Positions 22,441 through 34,310 of a stretch of DNA of 62,199 nucleotides are shown piece after piece. Position numbers and translations under genes: made by a program. Numbering within the stretch: the first letter of the stretch is position 1; the number at the start of each line of letters is the position of its first letter. Under the pieces are notes generated by a model. That model had not been told where the DNA came from and did not search any database. It saw only the letters and a program-made list of their open reading frames with translations. This DNA comes from Welwitschia mirabilis (lineage: Eukaryota > Gnetophyta > Gnetopsida > Welwitschiales), in assembly GCA_051453625.1 (NCBI GenBank), contig JBOZIK010000001.1:41109519-41171717 (forward strand). The letters are read 5' to 3'.

Positions 22441-23340
22441 TAATTCTTTAGATCTAATTCATATAGATTTGGTTGGGCCTATCCAAACTGTGAGTCTATC
22501 TGGAAAAAGATATTTTTTGGTTATGATCGATGATTTCTATAGATTCTCGTGGATAGCATTTCTACATGTAAAATTTGATGCCTATGAAAACTTTATTAGA
22601 ATTTTCAAAAAGCTTCAAATAGAGAAGGGGTATATTATATAGAAAATATGAAGTGATCATGATAAGGAATTTGAAAATGAAAGATTTAAAATTTATTACC
22701 ACTCAAATGAAATTGACCATGAATTTTTAGCTCTTAAAACCCCTCAACAAAATGGAGTAGCTAAAAGAAAAAATAGGATCTTATTAGATATGGCTAGAGT
22801 AATGCTAAATGATAAAAACATTCCAAAACGATTTTGGGCTGAAGCTATTAACACGGCATGTCATATATCCAAAAGAGTCTATTTGAGGCCTGGAACTTCT
22901 AAAACTCCTTATGAGCTTTAGAAAGGTAGGAAACCTAATATATCCTATTTTAAAGCTTTTGGAAGTAAATGCTTTATCTTAAGAGATCGAGAGAATCTTG
23001 CAAAATTTGATAAAAAATCAAATGAGGAAATCTTTTTGGGATACTCTCAATCTAGTAGAGCTTATAAAGTTTTTAATAAAAGAACTCTTCATATGAAAGA
23101 ATCAATTAATGTAAAGATATATGATACGTCAGATTCTTCAAAACCCACGAATCTTGATAAAGATCCTATTCCCTCTTGTTTTATTAATCATAAGGATGAA
23201 AGTTCAAGAGATATCACAACTCCAAAAATTAAGGAACTTAAAGATCATCTTTGGAGTCTATTATTAGAAATGTTTAGCAGGGTATCATTACCAAAAATTC
23301 TCTTAATAACTTTAGTGCTCATGTCTCTCTTTTATCTCAA
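22440..23340 (+). pseudogene. C2 integrase remnant
   Basis: LIHIDLVGPIQT near 22457 carries the first catalytic Asp; VMIDDFYRFSWIAFL follows near 22522, SDHDKEFENERF near 22652, and LALKTPQQNGVAKRKNRILL near 22728. The C-terminal part is FWAEAINTACHI, SYFKAFGSKCFILRDRENL and IFLGYSQSSRAYKVFNKRT (to about 23090). The linker to RT is partly open (23036-23419). Stops at YEL-KGRKP and IRSD positions. Confidence 0.88.
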
Positions 23341-23379
23341 ATTGAACCTAAATCTTTTAAAGAGGCTGAATCTAATCCA

Positions 23380-24120
23380 AATTGGATCAATGCCATGCAA
23401 GAATAACTTGAATAATTGACTAGAAATAAGGTTTGGACTCTTGTTCCAAAACCATCAAGAAAAAATATCATAGGTACAAAATGGATTTTCAGAAACAAAG
23501 TGAATAAGAATTATGAAATTACTAAGAATAAAGCTAGATTAGTGGCTCAAGGGTATTCTCAAATAGAAGGAGTAGATTGTGGAGATACATTTTCTCTGGT
23601 TGCTAGGTTGAAATCATTTAGAATATTTCTAGCTTTTGCTTATTTTAAGAAAATGAGAGTTTTTCAAATGGACATAAAAAGTGCCTTTCTAAATTGAAAT
23701 ATTGAAGAAGAAGTTTATGTTAAGCAACCCCAAGGTTTTTCTAATCCTCACAATCCTGATTATGTCTATAAACTTAACAAAGCCTTGTATGGATTAAAAC
23801 AAGCTCCTAGAGCTTGGTAAGAAAAGCTTTCATTATTCTTGCTTTAACATGGTTTTTTTAGAGGTTCTACTAATAGAACTCTTTTTCAAAAAGTTTTGAA
23901 TAATGATTTAATTTTAGTACAAATATATGTTGATGATATTATTTTTAAATCAACAAATGAAAACTTGTCAAATGATTTTGCCAAGCTCATGAGTTTTGAA
24001 TTTGAAATGAGCATGATTGGTACTGTAAATATGTTTTTGGGTTTACAAATTCAGCAATACAAATAGAGAATCTTTATCAATCAAAAGAAATATGTTTTAG
24101 ATTTGATTAAAAAATTCAAC
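23380..24120 (+). pseudogene. C2 reverse transcriptase remnant
   Basis: Open stretch 23416-23697 with VWTLVPKPSRKNIIGTKWIF, KARLVAQGYSQIEGVD and FQMDIKSAFLN; the first catalytic Asp is in MDIKSAFL. Then [10 protein letters not shown] near 23790-23818 and catalytic YVDD at 23926-23937. A TGA replaces Gly after FLN. Otherwise the best preserved RT in the window. Confidence 0.9.
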
Positions 24121-24897
24121 CTAGAAAATGCAAAGTGTATGGAATCTCCAATGGCCACAAATGTTAAACTTTCTTTAAATGAAAATGGTAAGGATGTGGA
24201 TCAAAAAGTATATCCTAGTATTATTGAAAGTCTATTATATCTAACAGCTAGTCATCCAGATATGGCCTTTAGTGTTGGTTTGTGTGCCAAGTATCAAAGT
24301 AAACCTAAGGAATTACATCTTACAGCTACAAAGAGAATACTTCAGTATGTGAAAGGTACTCTAGATTTTGGTTTATAGTTTTCAAATGATACTATTTTAA
24401 GCTTAATAGGATATAGTGATGCAGATTGGGTTGGATGAAAAGATGATTACAAAAGGACAAGTGGTGAATGCTTTTTCTTTAGAAATTATTTCATAGCATG
24501 GTGTAGTAAGAAATAATGCTTTATGTCTCTTTATACCATCAAAGCTTAGTACATAATAGCTTGAGCATGTTGCACTCAAACCTTATGGATGAAAGAAACC
24601 TTGAAGAACTATGGGTTGAATATGATAAAAGTGCCAATCCTTTATAACAAGTCAAGAACCATTTAAATTGATCACAACCAAGTTCAACACACTCACATCA
24701 AACACATTGATATCAAGTATCACTTTATTCATGAGTTAGTAGAAAAGAAAATAATATCTTTAGAATATGTTTACACAGAAGATCAATTGGCCGATATTTT
24801 TACAAAACTGTTTTCTTCAAATCGATTTTCAACCCTATGCTATTTTCTGAGTATCAAGTCTAAAAAGGACTTGCCTCACCTAGCCTCATTTGAATAA
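24121..24897 (+). pseudogene. C2 RNase H remnant and end of pol
   Basis: Open stretch 24103-24378 holds the RT-RNase H connection (YPSIIESLLYLTASHPDMAF, HLTATKRILQYVKGT). RNase H follows: GYSDADWVG near 24412-24440 with the catalytic Asp, KRTSGECFFF, and THIKHIDIKYHFIHELVEKK near 24690-24750. Pol ends SFE-stop at 24897. Several stops at expected Trp, Gln or Cys codons. Confidence 0.88.
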
Positions 24898-25468
24898 TAA
24901 GTTTCAGTGAGGAGGTTCAAATCCTTTCTTTTTATATATTTTTGAACCTCGGTCAACATCTTTTCCCATTAGGGTGGCCACTTTTCCTTTAGACTTTAAA
25001 ACTATTATATTTTCCACTTACTAGGTTGACCATACATTATGTTGGGTCAAATTATTCAGTCTCATTTTTTCCTATAAAATCCTATAGAAACTATGTTAAC
25101 TGAATAATTCATTTAGTTGACCTCATTCTGATGATTTTTTTCCCCAGTCACATCAGGTCAACCTCTCATTTCTTATAGGTCTACTGAGTTTTATTCAAAT
25201 TTTGCCTATAAAATTTTCCTCTTGTAGGGTTGACAGCCAAATTCTTTGGGTCTACTACTACCTTACAATTAAGTTTTTAAAATTTTGCATGGGTTGATTG
25301 ACCTTCCAATCGGTCACTCGCGTTTTAGGCAGTGTGTCGCAGATTTTTAAAAGCCACCCGACCTTTCTCTTGTATCATTTCTTTGGTGCCTTTTTCTACC
25401 ATTTCTTGAGCTTCTGGGGGACCCTCTTCCAATTTTTCCACATGTTTTTTCTCAAATCTGGGATTAAA
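24898..25468 (+). other. C2 spacer between pol and extra ORF
   Basis: Noncoding. It contains at least seven copies of a GGTTGACC/GGTCAACC-like motif (near 24954, 25022, 25043, 25118, 25164, 25228 and 25290), the same core as the U3 arrays. It leads into the ATG at 25469. The 61-codon frame at 25298-25483 is not supported. Confidence 0.6.
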
Positions 25469-26444
25469 ATGACTTCTTCTTAGCTAGGAGAGGGATTTAG
25501 GAAGAGAAGAAAGGAAGCTGTAGTCAAACCTTCCAGTTATATGTTCTCCAGGATGAGCACTGGGTAGCCTAGATACTATGAGAAGCATTTTGAGACAAGT
25601 CCCATTGCACTAGAGAGAACTTGTGAATCCATATAATTTCTTAGCCTCAAAGAGGCCCAGACTCTATTAGAAAAAGTAAAATAGGGTTATTTTCTTTATG
25701 TTTCTAGCATATGTTATCCTTTGAATACCAGGTTATTTTACTCGAATGCTAAGTATGATGTAGCCCGTTCTAATTTCATTAACTCTATTTTTGGTCAAGA
25801 AATGCGCATTACTATAGATCTTCTCTCACTAGCCTTCTAAGAGGGAACTGGAAAGAGTACTAGCCTATGGCAGAGTCTTTTGAAGAGAAGGACATAGCCA
25901 CTCACCATATGTGTGGCACATACATTACCTAGAAGAAGACCCTCAAAGCTTTCCAACTTCTTTTAAGATTTCTTATTCTGCATCTGATCATGTCATATAA
26001 CTTCCTCCCAGTTGTCCGTAATAGAGATAAACTCTCAAACTATCAGATCTATATCATGTATGCACTGGACCAGAGAAGAGACTTAAATGCTCCTGCAATC
26101 ATGCTTAAACATATGGTCAACCAGCTTCAGCCATACAAATGGCATGCCCTGCCCTATCCTTTCCTCATAACTCGAATTTGTTGTTACTTTGACATTCCTC
26201 ATCTTGCTAGGTAGGAGATTTAGAAGCCCATGGGGCCTATAGATCATGGCACGCTTTAGAATCTAATGCTCCTTCTAGGCCTAAGGTTAAGGCCTCTCAG
26301 ACCCTAGAAATCCTCCATATTTTGCATAGTATTGATTCAAGGACTTATTACATCAAGAAAGTCTTGATTACCAGTGAGACTCCAGTTGCTAATACATCTC
26401 AGTCTGAGGGTGCTCAGTCTTCTAAATATTCAGAGTTTGACTGA
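25469..26444 (+). pseudogene. Post-pol ORF, 'putative plant transposon protein' type
   Basis: An ORF of about 325 codons after pol, broken by stops and a few frame changes. Order: basic start (LGEGFRKRRKEAV), a segment with RYYEKHFETSPIALERTC, CYPLNTRLFYSNAKYDVARS near 25722-25780, GQEMRITIDLLSLAF near 25796-25840, the clearest block at 25990-26214 (MSYNFLPVVRNRDKLSNYQI, then IYIMYALDQRR, LNAPAIMLKHM and ALPYPFLITRICCYFDI), and a Ser-rich tail ending SEFD at 26444. This matches the pattern of the plant domain known as 'putative plant transposon protein', often found beside LTR elements. Biochemical role unknown; an envelope-like role has been suggested for post-pol ORFs of Sireviruses, but no signal peptide or clear membrane helix is visible here. 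Start chosen at 25469 because it is in frame with the basic N-terminus. Confidence 0.75.
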
Positions 26445-26747
26445 ATCTTTGTGTGTTTTTTTATGTCCTCTAGTATTTTTATATTCTCCTCATCCTTGAT
26501 CTCGTTAAAAAGGAGGAGTAAAATTTATAGCATCTTTGTATTACAAATTAGTCAAAATATAACTTTCACATGTAATGAAATTTTTAAGTAATATAAAAAA
26601 GCTTATTTTTGTGCAAATTTCTTCTAATTTTTTATATTTACAAAACTCGTTTAAATTTAATTATCTTTAAAGTTAAATGAGTTAGGGGGAGACCCTAGAT
26701 GTCAAATTATCATTTTTTTCTTAATCAATGACAAAGGGGGAGTTTAT
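26445..26747 (+). other. C2 3' untranslated part with PPT
   Basis: AT-rich; a first purine run AAAAAGGAGGAG near 26508-26520 and the polypurine tract ACAAAGGGGGAG at 26731-26742, the conserved Sirevirus form, just before the 3' LTR. Confidence 0.8.
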
Positions 26748-28023
26748 TGAGAACCCATTATTATTGATTAATTTAATGGGTTTTTGTAAGTTAGTCTTTT
26801 ATATAGGTAACTTCCAGCACTGGGTGACCGATTTATAAGATTAGACGACCGAATGATCAAGAACTGTAATACTATTTCAAAAGTGGGTGACTGCACATGA
26901 CATGCCTGATGACCGAACTAAGAAAACATAAGGAAGACCGTTTCAGACATGGGCGATCACCATCCGTACACGGGCGTCACATTTCAGTTAGTCAAATCAA
27001 ATCTCATAGCACAACAGGTGTCAAACGTATTCCTATGGGTGATCGCATCATAGGCAGTAAAATCTAACCTGATAGAAAGATGGGTAACTGACAAGATTTA
27101 TATAGGCGACCTCATATCACACAGTAAGAATCTATCTAATAGCAGTAAGGACGATCAACAGTTTCTATATGAGTGACCGCACGACAATCAGAAGGACATG
27201 AATCAGGTGACTTCAGGCCAACTGCATAAAATGAGATTAGGCGACCACATTCTACCAGGAATCTCCTCTCATAAGGTTAACCAGTTAAAAATGGTTAGGA
27301 CGATCTAACTAAGGGTGACCGATTATTTTTACAAGGGCAATTGAATTTGCATCATATCCTAAAAAATCTGCAATAAGAAAGGGCGACCAAATGTTAGAAT
27401 AAGGGTGACTGTAGTTGTGTTAGACCAAAGTTAATAAAACGTTGACCGTGTGATAGAAAAATGTAATCGTTATGAACACAATCGTTCATTAGCAAAAGCA
27501 CAATGGCTCCTCAGAAAATCACAATGGTTTAATTCTTTTTGAGGAAATNNNNNNNNNNNNNNNNNNNNNNNNNNNNNNNNNNNNNNNNNNNNNNNNNNNN
27601 NNNNNNNNNNNNNNNNNNNNNNNNNNNNNNNNNNNNNNNNNNNNNNNNNNNNNNNNNNNNNNNNNNNNNNNNNNNNNNNNNNNNNNNNNNNNNNNNNNNN
27701 NNNNNNNNNNNNNNNNNNNNNNNNNNNNNNNNNNNNNNNNNNNNNNNNNNNNNNNNNNNNNNNNNNNNNNNNNNNNNNNNNNNNNNNNNNNTTGAGGATA
27801 AGCCATAAAATCCTCATTAGTTGTGAAAGATTAATTGGTAAGCCTAAAAACCATTCTTGTAAGTGAATATATGCCAGCTAGGAGAAGGAGTCTACAAAGC
27901 TAAAGGGTGGTGTCTATTCACCATTAAATACCTTGTTTTAGTATTTTTTTATACTTATTATTTTTGTAGGTCATAAAGAAGAAGGGAACAGAACTTGAAA
28001 AATCTATTCACCCTCCTCTAGGG
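26748..28023 (+). repeat. C2 3' LTR (end truncated)
   Basis: Starts TGAGAACCC, matches the 5' LTR and stops at CCTCCTCTAGGG; the last 17 or so bases of the 5' LTR are absent. Gap 27549-27791. Confidence 0.9.
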
Positions 28024-28730
28024 AATAGAATAGAACTTACAGTAGGATGTCATGGTAACCATGTTTTTGAGCTATCTCAAATATAAAACATCATGGCCTT
28101 AGTTCATCTATTTTTTTCCCACAAATGAATCAACATTCTACATAACCAAATACTTAAAAAGATAAAGGTAAATTAATAAGATAAAAAACAAAATAGAAAA
28201 TTCTTAAATAATATAAGACCTTTTCATCATTGAGAAAAACATAAAAAATAAAACATCTTCCTTTGGAGTAAAGTTCATAGATGTGTAAATTTTTTAAGAT
28301 TTGGTGAATCTAATCTTATCACTATAAAATTCCCAAGTTAAAGTCCAGTCATATAAATAAATATATAATTCATATTTTAAAGATGATCAAGTGACATTAT
28401 AATGTCTTTCAAAGAAAAAATATAAGAGAAAATTTAGATAATGGGAGGGAAGAAGTCCTCCTCTGATAGGAAAACCTCTAAAGCTACTGCTTCTATCATG
28501 TTTATAGCAAAGGTTTTCTCATATATTTTCAGCCTTTACCCATTAACTTTCTAAATTTCTTTAGTGGTTAAATTAGAAATCTCAACATAGCCATTGGAAT
28601 GTACTTTCTCAAAGATAAGATAAGGGCATAACCATTTGGAGATTAATTTATTGCTTAAAATAAAAATCAAAGACAAAAGCATAACAATTTTAAAATTGAA
28701 AGCAAATACTAAAGCAAAAATAAAAATAAA
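28024..28730 (-). mobile_element. G2, continued after C2
   Basis: The conserved gypsy 3' block resumes (ACTTACAGTAGGATGTCATGG near 28036, matching 258-282), then the block at 28250-28330 matches 485-560. The integrase end follows. Homology to gypsy stops near 28730. Confidence 0.8.
28440..28725 (-). pseudogene. G2 integrase C-terminal remnant
   Basis: Minus-strand frame reading NKLISKWLCPYLIFEKVHSN, GYVEISNLTTKEI, KVNG-RLKIYEK and ALEVFLSEEDFFP. This is the gypsy integrase barrel (usual form GKLrSrWsGPf ... KVNGqRLK). It is clearly the same subfamily as G3 at 43215-43440. The catalytic core that should lie at higher coordinates is absent: sequence above 28730 is unrelated. Confidence 0.85.
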
Positions 28731-28859
28731 TTTTAGTTAAATCCTTAAATTTATTCAACACTTTTATTAAAAAGAAAGAAAGAAATAAGGATTTCTTTAT
28801 AAAGTTATGGTATTAGGATATTGCATTCTTTCAGAAAAATAAGGATCAAACCAAATATT

Positions 28860-29530
28860 CACTAATTGATAAAACATAAAAAGTATACAATCATTTTTTA
28901 GTAAAATTAATTAGAGTAAGAGAGATTAAAATGGTAAAACTTTAATGGCACAAATTTAGGATTCAAGTAAGAGATAAAGAACTGATATGCATCATTAACA
29001 AATAATTTGTTATGAAAATATTATGGATCATGAGAATTATTATAAAATGCATGTGAGGAGGTACTCAAAGAAAGTATCCAAAATGATTTTGAAGGCACTT
29101 TAAAATATTTTATATCATTTGATTTAAGACATGGATTTTCAATAAGAAAATAAGGTTTTTTTCAATTAGCATGACCACATGACATTTTGTCTTCATAAGA
29201 TTTAGCAGTAATATAAGAGATAAAAAATTCAAATAACTCATGAAAAAATAATCTCTTATCAAACTTATGATATAAAGAAATTGGAATATATATTTCATTC
29301 AAAGCTTGATATTGAAAATGGGAGACATTAATGGTATAATTTGGGATCCAAGGATTTAAAAGAAACTTCATAGGTTGAATGATTAAGATATGTTTAACAT
29401 ATGTAAAACACTCCTTAACATTTAATTCTAAGAATGGATTTAGATCAAGAAGATAAGGTTTTCCCCAATTTATATTTCCAAGATATCCAATAAGGCTCAA
29501 AAACACATTCATTAAGCTATTTTTCTTCAT
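28860..29530 (-). pseudogene. Unassigned minus-strand ORF with internal protein repeat
   Basis: A 122-codon open frame (29162-29530) that continues past one TGA for about 90 more codons. It contains two related units of about 80-85 residues: GKPYLLDLNPFLELN ... DKRLFFHELFEFFISY, then KKPYFLIENPCLKSND ... NKLFVNDAYQFFISY. I do not recognise the family. Its protein-like repeat and low stop density are unusual for this window. It abuts the broken integrase of G2, so it may be a captured or older host sequence. Confidence 0.45.
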
Positions 29531-31766
29531 TTTTCTTTCAATTTATTTAATAAACACAGAGAAATACTACCTTGTAAACAATGTTAATCATGTGTCTTTG
29601 ATTTGCTATGGTAAATGTCACTTCATGTTTTACATCACAGGTATCAATAAGTGACTCAGTAATATTATTCCCCCAAAACCATATGGATTGAAACCTATAG
29701 ACATATATTCACCCTATATGCTTTTATTAGTTACTTAACTTAAGTAACTACCTAAGCACATTGATAGAGCCAACTCTAATAAGAATTCTAATGTATTCAT
29801 TTGTAATTAAAATCAAAATAGATTAACTTAAAAATCAACTTCCCATATTTAGGTCAAAATCATCTAGTTTTAGCCCTTGCAAAAACAAATATATAGAAAA
29901 CTAACATAGCTCATTAGATTTTTAATGTGACATATATTAGAAAACTAATTCATGGGTAATTTGTAGTAGTGTCTTATCTATGATACAACCTAAATTCATT
30001 TAGGATTCAATTCTTCTTGGAATAAAAAAAAATATTTACAAATAATCTAGAACTCTAGGTTTTCTTTCATTCCTAATGTTATGAGAGTTATAGAGATTTA
30101 TATTCCTATTTTCATTTTGAAAATCTAAGATTATACAAGGGATTTGTATAAAGAATTCTCCACTTTTAATAGTCTAAATTTCATGACATCTTTGCCTAGT
30201 CACTACTTAGAAGATGAAGAATGCATGTTCAAAACCATGAGAGTCTAGCATCTTCATTAGAGCATTTGCAACATGGCTATTAGCAACATAGTTAAGAAAA
30301 GTAAATATAATAAATTTTAGATCCTTTATTATTAAGTCTTTAAATTCATTATGAATGTTCAATTTATTTAAGGAAAGAAACCTTTATCTAATAATTAGAT
30401 AAAACATTTCTTACAAATTATTGAAAGAAACCCTTACCTAGTAAGTGGATAAATGTACTCTCTCTAAATTTTTTAGGAAGTTAGAAATACCTTTTTTTAA
30501 AGAGTTATTGGTGAACTAAAATTAATGCATTGTTGATAATTGTAACTCTATATTTTCAAATCCTTTGAAAGGTATGTGTGCTACATCATCCACATTTACA
30601 CGTATAAGGACTAAGGTATAGTAGTAGTTTTATTTCTCTTATCATGTAAACATGAAAAACCATCTAAGTTATGTGTAATAAATTTAATAATTATCAGAGC
30701 AATGGAAGTACTATATGGAATGATATAACTAGGCTTTAGAAAAATTACAATGGAGAACTTAAAGCTTGTTTTCCATATTTAAGCCCTATTAGTAATCTGA
30801 AAAGGGTTAAACCAAAATATTTCCATCTTGTCTGATGACACCCTATTAATGTCATTAATCGATTTGGAATGGTAAAAGATTGGGGGTATTGATAAAAGCC
30901 AGACGCCTTGTATTTTAAATGAAGAATATCATCTACTATAAATTACATAGGAGAAGCAAATAAAAGATTCTATGATACCTCAAACTAGACAAACTAGCTC
31001 TATTCAGGAGGCAGCTTTATCTTCCACATATGGATTAAGTGTTAAGAGTTTAAGAGGAAATCAACATCCCTTTGTTAATAGTTTAGACACTCAAATATAT
31101 TTTAAAAGCATAATAAATATTGTTCTTCAAATTTCCTTTAAACTCTTCTGTATTATTTATGTATAATATATTATCATTCATGATTATTTCCATTTTGAAG
31201 TTAAAAACATTTTTGTATCATTAATAACATTTTCATTTCTTTGTCATAATTCATACTCATAGTTTTGGTGATTCTTAATGGATTTGTAAAACCTGCAGAT
31301 TTCTTTGAGGTCAAGAGAATTTGTAATATCATAAGGATTATAGGTTACCTATACACTTCCTAACATTCATTTACATCCTCAAGATGAGTTATTCAAAAAA
31401 TTTATACATGGATAAATAGTAAGACTATTCATTTTTTATAAATATTTATTAATTACTTGTTTGACAAAATTATAATATTAAAAGATAGAAAAGAAACTAA
31501 TCAAACATAACCAAATTGGATTATCCTCTTCATGTTGCACACACATATCTAAAGGAAAACTTTGAACTATATTCTAAAATAATTGTTTCTCATCTTTAAA
31601 AGAATTAAAGAGAGGTCTATCTAAAATTGGTGAATATTATTTACATAAAACATTATTTATATAATATCACATGAACATTATATAATGTTTACTTACATAC
31701 ACATTATTTATGTTTATAATTTACATAATGTTCATTTTTACATAATGTTTATTTTTTTAAAAGACA
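29531..31766. other. AT-rich DNA, no gene recognised
   Basis: Short frames only (for example 30972-31166), none with family features. A minus-strand stretch near 30590-30900 reads protein-like for short runs but is broken by stops. No LTR boundaries seen. Confidence 0.5.
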
Positions 31767-31767
31767 T

Positions 31768-31803
<36 letters not shown>

Positions 31804-32345
31804 TACACTCTCTTATATATGTTTGTTTTTATTTATGTAAAAGAAATTTTTTNNNNNNNNNNNNNNNNNNNNNNNNNNNNNNNNNNNNNNNNNNNNNNNN
31901 NNNNNNNNNNNNNNNNNNNNNNNNNNNNNNNNNNNNNNNNNNNNNNNNNNNNNNNNNNNNNNNNNNNNNNNNNNNNNNNNNNNNNNNNNNNNNNNNNNNN
32001 NNNNNNNNNNNNNNNNNNNNNNNNNNNNNNNNNNNNNNNNNNNNNNNNNNNNNNNNNNNNNNNNNNNNNNNNNNNNNNNNNNNNNNNNNNNNNNNNNNNN
32101 NNNNNNNNNNNNNNNNNNNNNNNNNNNNNNNNNNNNNNNNNNNNNNNNNNNNNNNNNNNNNNNNNNNNNNNNNNNNNNNNNNNNNNNNNNNNNNNNNNNN
32201 NNNNNNNNNNNNNNNNNNNNNNNNNNNNNNNNNNNNNNNNNNNNNNNNNNNNNNNNNNNNNNNNNNNNNNNNNNNNNNNNNNNNNNNNNNNNNNNNNNNN
32301 NNNNNNNNNNNTATATATATATATATATACACACCCATACACTCT
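31767..32345. repeat. (TA)n(CA)n microsatellite with gap
   Basis: (TA)n then ACACACA at about 31768-31806, followed by a unique stretch ending GAAATTTTTT; after a 459-N gap the same (TA)n-(CA)n and unique stretch recur at 32312-32387. The long frames over the gap are unknown residues only. Confidence 0.85.
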
Positions 32346-33060
32346 CTTATATATGTTTGTTTTTATTTATGTAAAAGAAATTTTTTTAAATGTTTATTTA
32401 AATATATTATAAACCCAGTTAGCATAGCTTGTCAGTAAAGTAATGTCCTATCTTACATAATTTAGTTTTGATTAAAAAGAACATGTTATTTATTTTCCAC
32501 TATTTTTAGTTAGGCTATATTATTTTTTGACTATCAAAACATTCAAACTTCTTCCTTGGTGAAAGATCCTGGTTCTCATAATCATTTTATTTGTATCCTT
32601 TATGTTTAGCTAGGCAAATTGGTTATTATAAATGCATTTATCATTTCCATCTTAGATCTTAGGTAGGCTTTATCTTAATTATACTTTAGTTGTAAAGCAT
32701 TTAGAATATCTTAGAACATGGAACCACTAATTAATAGAGCCAAGTTTGCATTAGTAAGATAGCTCAAATTTTTAATGTTATTAGGTTTTGCTAGTATTTT
32801 ATAGCCATGAAATTATTATGTGCTATTTTATACCCTACTAATGTATGAGAATTTNNNNNNNNNNNNNNNNNNNNNNNNNNNNNNNNNNNNNNNNNNNNNN
32901 NNNNNNNNNNNNNNNNNNNNNNNNNNNNNNNNNNNNNNNNNNNNNNNNNNNNNNTGAGAATTTTGTTTTTCTTTTTCATCAATATATATCGTACTAGCTT
33001 TTCTTCACTACATTTGAGAAATCATATTAACATAGAGATATAATAGTAAAAACCTAAGCT
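32346..33060. other. AT-rich DNA with 100-N gap (32855-32954)
   Basis: No gene recognised. The words TGAGAATTT flank both sides of the gap. Confidence 0.6.
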
Positions 33061-33700
33061 TCTTTTAGATATTTTGAGGATGAAACCTATTAAGGGATGG
33101 AGTAATATCATGTCCAGACTTTTGAGATTCAAAGACTTAGCCTAAAAAATTATAAATTTTATTGATATGGGATTCATAAGCTAAATTAATTATTATATGT
33201 ATTATTACTATCATTTAGATATAGTTATATTATGAAAAATTTATGCTATAGCTTTTTTTTTTTTTTAAGTTCTTTCATTTTAATAGCTGTTATGTTATTC
33301 TTGTTATAAATTCTTGGTAATTAATCATGATCTTTTATGACTAAGATAGTGGTTAAAGTAGTGGTCATGTTAGTAGATAAGTTAGTGGTTATTATTTTCT
33401 TTGTTTAATAGTTATACATTTTCTTTGTTTAAACATGGAAATTATATTCATAATGTGGTTCATTTTCTTATTTTAATAAATGCATTATTGTTGTTATTAT
33501 TATTATTAGTAGTAACATTAGGATGAAATATTATGCACCCCATGACCTAACAAGGTAATGGAATTCCCACCACTTCCACCATACTACTTACACCACCTCC
33601 ACCACCTTCACCACTTCCACAATGTACCATATTTTACCACCTCTTTTAATGATAAAATATTTTCATATTCTCATGTATTTTCATCTACTTCATTCTCTGC

Positions 33701-33709
33701 TATAAATAA
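33701..33709 (+). promoter_or_regulatory. TATA box of the 33.1-35.0 kb LTR
   Basis: TATAAATAA followed by GAACTTCCTTCGCTC, a plausible promoter within the LTR. Confidence 0.55.
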
Positions 33710-34139
33710 GAACTTCCTTCGCTCTTATTTCATATCTTGAAAAAGCTTTTGGATTTTGGTAACTTTAATCTTGGAGCTTGGAAAAGCCTTAGAATGATAA
33801 AATGTTGAATTTTTAGATGTCTTCAAATCTTCATCCTAATTTCAGTATGGTTTTGTGGTCATTCATTTTTGTATGATTTTGGCTTGGTGTACCTTCTTAT
33901 ATGATTTATGTTTTATATAGTCTTTACTCATTTTTTGCATTTCCTTCTGTTTTGTCATGTTTGCATCCTTTTTTATTTATTTCATACTATTGAAAGCCTA
34001 TAATTCATATTCATAAATCATGCACTATATGTCATGAATTACTTAGGATTATTCCATCTTGACGCCCTTCCCATAATCATTTGAGATAGTAACTTTTATT
34101 GACTTATATTGGTATATTCTAATTTATTGAAAACTTTCT

Positions 34140-34310
34140 TTAGAAAGTAAAGAAAGTAGACGAGTCCCTTCTAGATGTGTTAGATTATAATAAATTACCT
34201 TTAAAGAGTAAAAGGAACTAGATGAGATCCCCTTTGGATATTATGCATGCAAATTACTATTAATTACCTTTAAAGAGTAAAGGGAGTAGATGGGACCCCT
34301 TTAGATAATT
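34140..34310 (+). repeat. Three-unit tandem repeat in the LTR
   Basis: Units start near 34140, 34200 and 34269, about 60-70 bp each, with the core TTTAAAGAGTAAAGGGAGTA, then GATGGGACCCCTTT and a variable tail ending AATTACC. Confidence 0.75.

Larger units (their letters stand above)
18525..28023 (+). mobile_element. C2, Sirevirus-like copia with a post-pol ORF
   Basis: Plus-strand element of about 9.5 kb: 5' LTR 18525-19800, PBS 19803, gag from 19866, pol to 24897, spacer, extra ORF 25469-26444, PPT at 26732-26742 and 3' LTR 26748-28023. It splits G2: the conserved gypsy 3' block ends at 18524 and resumes after 28023. The last 17 or so bases of the 3' LTR and about 45 bases of flank are missing at the right junction, so no target duplication is visible. 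Gaps at 21356-21455 and 27549-27791. Confidence 0.92.

Noticed and set aside
30972-31166. 64-codon frame as a small gene
   Set aside because: No motif, no start context and AT-rich tail; length within chance expectation.
31813-32412. Long frames on both strands over the 31853-32311 gap
   Set aside because: They consist of unknown residues from N plus microsatellite; no coding evidence. The same applies to frames over the gaps at 3816, 27549, 47184, 56069, 57002, 59127 and 60576.
33558-33740. Pro/His-rich 60-codon frame
   Set aside because: Translation of a CCA-rich simple repeat in an LTR.
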